Origin: Streptococcus iniae
GTDB taxonomy: Bacteria > Bacillota > Bacilli > Lactobacillales > Streptococcaceae
Assembly (NCBI RefSeq): GCF_030732225.1
Contig: NZ_CP132230.1
Location: 1,578,001 to 1,642,000, forward strand
Length of the DNA: 64,000 nt
Direction: 5' to 3'
The translations under genes were made by a program, and so were the position numbers. This document shows, piece after piece, positions 60,728 through 64,000 of this stretch. Numbering within the stretch: position 1 is the stretch's first letter; each line of letters opens with the position of its first letter. The notes under the pieces were generated by a model, which was not told the origin of the DNA, did no database searches, and worked only from the letters and a program-made list of their open reading frames with translations.

Positions 60728-60759
60728 AACCACTGTTCGTCTGATACTGAACAGTGGTT
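60728..60759 (-). terminator. terminator after stkP
   Basis: On the minus strand AACCACTGTTC and GAACAGTGGTT form an 11-pair stem with ten-base loop and TTTTCTT. Readthrough to liaFSR is possible. Confidence 0.8.
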
Positions 60760-60766
60760 AATCACT

Positions 60767-62671
60767 TTAGTTTTGAGGTGATACATTGGCATCGGTGTTT
60801 GTTTCGGTACCTGCGTTAGGGTTAGAGGATGAGCTGCTTGTGGCATGACTCTCACTACTTGATGCTGTACTTCGACTGTTTGATGATGTTGTTGTATCAG
60901 AACTATTGGCTGTTGGTTCTTCAGCATAAAGGTAAATGCTAATCTCGCTAGTAGCAGATAAGGAAATCTCTACACCTGCATATGGATCTTGTGCGCTGAT
61001 AATCATTGTTGATTTTGGATTAGGCATCTTGCTAAAGCCAGTAGCAGAGTTAACATCAGGATAATAAGCTTTGACACGCTTACTGTCAATTCCTAAAGCT
61101 TTTAGTGCTGCAAGGGCATCCTGATAAGTATAGTTAACAATAGTTGGCATTAAAACTGTGTCATTACTAGCCACACTGAGGACAATCTTCGATTTTCCTT
61201 TGGGATTAAATTTCTCACCTGGACTAGGTGACTGGGCAATAACCATATCCTTACGATAGTCGGATGTTACCACTCTTTCAATTTTAATTTTCGACCTTGG
61301 AACATTGTAGGTGTTAACAAGGTTTTCAACGGCATCTTCGTAAAGTTGATTTTTATAATCTTCCATCACAAAACTCTGATTACCTATTGAAACATAAATA
61401 TCAACCTTAGAGCCTTCGCGTTTTGAAGTTCCAGCTTCTGGATCTGTTTTAACAACATTACCTTCTGCAACGGTTGCACTCTCAATTTCTTTTACTTTTC
61501 CAATCTTAAACCCTAAAGATTTTAACTCTGATTCAGCAACCGCTAGACTACTTCCATTAACATTTGGAACTTTTACGGTAGATGGCTTGGTCAAGACAAG
61601 AAAGGCAAAAAACGCAACACCGATAACAAATAGTGCAAAAATAATCTTTAATAAAGTTCCAAAGAAACGCCCACTCTTTTTTTTCTTAACAGGCACATCA
61701 GCAATGGCTTCTTGTTTTTGTTTAGTGGTATTACTTGGACTTACCGGAGCTACCGTTGGTTTTGGTGCTGGGGTCGGGGTTACTTTTGGTAAGGGTTTTG
61801 TGCTTTCAACATCCAAAAAGACTAACTTGCGTTCACGGCTTCGATTATAACTTAGTGCAGTCATTAGGTCGCGACTCATTTCAAATGTCGAATTGTAACG
61901 ATCACTTAACTTTTTAGCAGTTGCCTTAATAACAACATTTTCTAAAGCCTGTGGAACTTGCGGGTTCTCGTCAATAATTGAAGGAAGGGGTTTTTGGAAA
62001 TGCTGCAATGCAATTGTAACAGCACTATCACCATCATATGGGATATGACCTGTTAACATTTCAAAGAGCATAATTCCCATGGCATAAATATCACTTTGAA
62101 TGGTGGCTTTTGAACCACGGGCTTGTTCTGGTGATAAATAATGCACACTTCCTAACATGGAATTTGTCTGCGTTAAACTAGTTTCAGCAAAAGCTACAGC
62201 AATACCAAAGTCTGTAACTTTGACAACACCTGACTTTGTTAATAGAATATTTTGAGGTTTCAAGTCTCTATGAACAATCCCTTTTTGGTGGGCTAATGTC
62301 ATAGCAGATAAAACTTCTTCCATGATTCTAACAACTTGGGTGTTAGACAAAGGAGCGTTATCTTGAATAAATTTCTTAAGGTCAGCGCCCTGGATATATT
62401 CCATTACTAAGAACTGCTGTCCGTCTTCTTCACCTATATCTCGAATAGCGACAATGTTGGGATGATTTAATTCTGCCATCGCTCGCGCTTCTCTTTGGAA
62501 ACGCGCTACTGCAACTTGATCTGTTTGATAATTGGTTCGCAAAACTTTAATTGCAACTTCTTCATTATCTAAGATTAAGTCATTGGCTAAGTAAACATCC
62601 GCCATACCACCGCGGCCAATTGATTTTAAGATGCGATAACGACCAGCAAATAATTTGCCAATCTGTATCAT
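60767..62671 (-). CDS. stkP: Ser/Thr protein kinase with PASTA domains
   Basis: A 634-residue membrane kinase. The kinase domain (about 12-275) has G-loop GRGGMADVY, Lys42, catalytic Asp136 in HRDLKPQN and DFG 154-156. A Pro-rich juxtamembrane segment, a membrane helix at about 339-360 and three PASTA domains (from about 365) follow. After them comes an unusual tail, residues about 587-634, made mostly of Ser and Thr. The kinase senses cell-wall muropeptides and controls division; CovR Thr65 is a known target in related species. It overlaps pppL by four bases. Confidence 0.95.
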   Translation of the reverse strand: MIQIGKLFAGRYRILKSIGRGGMADVYLANDLILDNEEVAIKVLRTNYQTDQVAVARFQREARAMAELNHPNIVAIRDIGEEDGQQFLVMEYIQGADLKKFIQDNAPLSNTQVVRIMEEVLSAMTLAHQKGIVHRDLKPQNILLTKSGVVKVTDFGIAVAFAETSLTQTNSMLGSVHYLSPEQARGSKATIQSDIYAMGIMLFEMLTGHIPYDGDSAVTIALQHFQKPLPSIIDENPQVPQALENVVIKATAKKLSDRYNSTFEMSRDLMTALSYNRSRERKLVFLDVESTKPLPKVTPTPAPKPTVAPVSPSNTTKQKQEAIADVPVKKKKSGRFFGTLLKIIFALFVIGVAFFAFLVLTKPSTVKVPNVNGSSLAVAESELKSLGFKIGKVKEIESATVAEGNVVKTDPEAGTSKREGSKVDIYVSIGNQSFVMEDYKNQLYEDAVENLVNTYNVPRSKIKIERVVTSDYRKDMVIAQSPSPGEKFNPKGKSKIVLSVASNDTVLMPTIVNYTYQDALAALKALGIDSKRVKAYYPDVNSATGFSKMPNPKSTMIISAQDPYAGVEISLSATSEISIYLYAEEPTANSSDTTTSSNSRSTASSSESHATSSSSSNPNAGTETNTDANVSPQN

Positions 62672-63408
62672 TCCATACCCTCACTTTCGTAATGTACCAA
62701 AGCGATAGTGATGTTATCCAAACCTCCACGAAGATTTGCGAGATTAATTAACTCTTGATTTTTTTCATCCAAGGATAAATCACGTGATACAATTTCTGCA
62801 ATTTCTGCATTAGAAACCATATTCGTTAATCCATCTGAATTAATCACTAGATAATCATCATTTTCAAGCACCTTGATGCCTAAATCAGGTTCAACAGGAG
62901 ATGATTGCCCGATAGATTGCGTGATAATGTTTTTTTGAGGGTGACTGCTAGCTTCATCTTCTGTAATTTGACCAGCTTTAACAAGTTCATTAACAAGAGA
63001 ATGATCACTTGTCAGTAATTTATATTCCCCATCTTTTACTAATCCGATACGAGAATCACCAACATGTGCATAGATAGCATTGTTATCAATTAATACAACT
63101 GCCTCAACTGTCGTTCCCATACCTTTGTAATCTTCTGTCTGACCCATTTGATAGACTCTTTTATTTTCAGTTTCAATTGTCTCCAAAAGCCAATCTCTGA
63201 TTTGACTTAATTCTGTCAGCTCAGTTTGAACCCACTCTTTTCCAAGATCGGTAACTGTCATTTCGCTAGCAATATTGCCAGCACGATGGCCTCCCATACC
63301 GTCGGCTAAAACGATAAGAGTAATACCTTTTTTATTATCAAATTTATTGATAAAATCTTGATTATTTGAGCGTTTTTGCCCAATATCTGTTATTAATGAA
63401 ATTTTCAT
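62668..63408 (-). CDS. pppL: PP2C-family protein phosphatase
   Basis: A 246-residue metal-dependent phosphatase with [30 protein letters not shown] (Asp36), [10 protein letters not shown] and [10 protein letters not shown]. It opposes StkP. GGAGGAGACT lies before the start. The gene order sun-pppL-stkP is standard. Confidence 0.95.
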   Translation of the reverse strand: MKISLITDIGQKRSNNQDFINKFDNKKGITLIVLADGMGGHRAGNIASEMTVTDLGKEWVQTELTELSQIRDWLLETIETENKRVYQMGQTEDYKGMGTTVEAVVLIDNNAIYAHVGDSRIGLVKDGEYKLLTSDHSLVNELVKAGQITEDEASSHPQKNIITQSIGQSSPVEPDLGIKVLENDDYLVINSDGLTNMVSNAEIAEIVSRDLSLDEKNQELINLANLRGGLDNITIALVHYESEGME

Positions 63409-63445
63409 ATATGTGTCTCTGACTAAGTCAGTCTCCTCCTAAATA

Positions 63446-64000
63446 CTACAAGACCCTTCTAAACTGGCTAATAAAGAAACCGTCTGTTTGGTACTGTTCC
63501 GGCGTAATGTACAAACATCCATCCTTAACAATATCTTCTTGTGTATGATTAAGTTTTACTTGTTCAAAATTAGAATGACTTTGTAAAAATTTTTCAACGA
63601 CTTGAAAATTCTCTTCATCAAAAATAGTGCAAGTGCTATAGGTTATTATACCACCTTTTCGCACCGTTTGACAAACGCTAGCCAGTATCTCTAACTGCAA
63701 GCCCTGCAATTGTTCAAAGTCTTGAATCTCTTTATTGTATTTAATATCTGGTTTACGTCTCATTAAACCAATACCAGAACAAGGTGCATCAACTAATATT
63801 TTGTCAAAACTATCCGCAGGAAAAGTCTGATTTACCTTTCTTGCATCTAATTGTCTCGTTTCAATTTTATCTGTTAAGCCTAATCGTTTTGCATTCTCCT
63901 TAACAAGATCAAGTTTGTGTTGGTAGATATCTAAGGCTGTAACACGACCGCTACTCAAATATGAAGCCATGTGAAGGGTTTTCCCACCTGGTGCGCTACA
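63446..64000 (-). CDS. rsmB: 16S rRNA m5C methyltransferase RsmB (N-terminus outside window)
   Basis: The frame is open to the right edge and reads CSAPGGKTLHMASYL (SAM motif I), VDAPCSGIGLMRRKPDIKYN with the PCSG motif, and TYSTCTIFDEENFQV with the catalytic Cys. It methylates C967 of 16S rRNA. 185 codons visible including the stop, the 3' part of the gene. The ATG at 63970 is internal. Confidence 0.93.
   Translation of the reverse strand, partial: CSAPGGKTLHMASYLSSGRVTALDIYQHKLDLVKENAKRLGLTDKIETRQLDARKVNQTFPADSFDKILVDAPCSGIGLMRRKPDIKYNKEIQDFEQLQGLQLEILASVCQTVRKGGIITYSTCTIFDEENFQVVEKFLQSHSNFEQVKLNHTQEDIVKDGCLYITPEQYQTDGFFISQFRRVL

Overview
The window looks like a low-GC chromosome of a pyogenic-group Streptococcus. 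Evidence: the CovR protein closely resembles S. pyogenes CovR as I remember it; the core order nrdR-dnaB-dnaI-der, stkP-pppL and yqeG-yqeH-yhbY-nadD-yqeK-rsfS is streptococcal; and a ComX/SigX gene sits just downstream of an rRNA operon. I cannot fix the species from sequence alone (S. uberis, S. iniae, S. parauberis or S. pyogenes relatives all fit). Most genes lie on the minus strand, as expected for one replichore arm with a minus-strand rRNA operon.

Layout. 1-8321: a partial Bax-inhibitor-1 membrane protein, an HD protein, a TrmH-type methyltransferase, acylphosphatase, YidC2-type insertase, greA, mltG, a GNAT acetyltransferase, murC and an unknown hydrophilic protein. 8404-11718: a nest of transposon debris (an IS30-family gene split by two tail-to-tail IS3 copies) bounded by a 14-bp direct repeat. 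11747-19290: cold-shock protein, SNF2 helicase, der, dnaI, dnaB, nrdR. 19401-24054: CovRS two-component system, a DUF177 protein, HtpX and LemA. 24199-30026: rsmG, KtrB/KtrA potassium uptake, SstT and BrnQ amino-acid carriers. 30359-35373: methionine ABC transporter operon (metQ, M20 peptidase, metN, metP) and a second amino-acid binding lipoprotein. 35513-43864: a YebC protein, a PH-domain protein, a MerR/TipAS regulator, then the TmcAL-to-YqeG housekeeping cluster.

43970-51969: competence sigma factor sigX, tRNA-Arg, then tRNA-Asn, 5S, 23S, tRNA-Ala and 16S of a minus-strand rRNA operon, an IS3 element and the hibernation factor hpf. 52044-54697: comFC, comFA and a divergent YigZ gene. 54794-56531: a cysteine synthase gene and an IS200-type transposase, each broken by one in-frame TAA. 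56528-64000: an S1-domain protein, a HAD-cyclophilin fusion, the LiaFSR envelope-stress system, StkP kinase, its phosphatase, and the partial rRNA methyltransferase rsmB.

Functional threads. Regulation of envelope and virulence (CovRS, LiaFSR, StkP/PppL) and competence (SigX, ComFA/FC) are the main themes. A ComR-type palindrome precedes sigX and also has the shape of the tRNA-Arg terminator. A SigX (CIN) box lies immediately before the comFA start codon. A MET-box precedes metQ, and a 19-bp-spacer MerR promoter precedes the TipAS regulator. I found no CRISPR array, prophage or clearly new multigene system; the most unusual structures are the IS nest, the dispersed nested-hairpin element and the dual-role sites around sigX.
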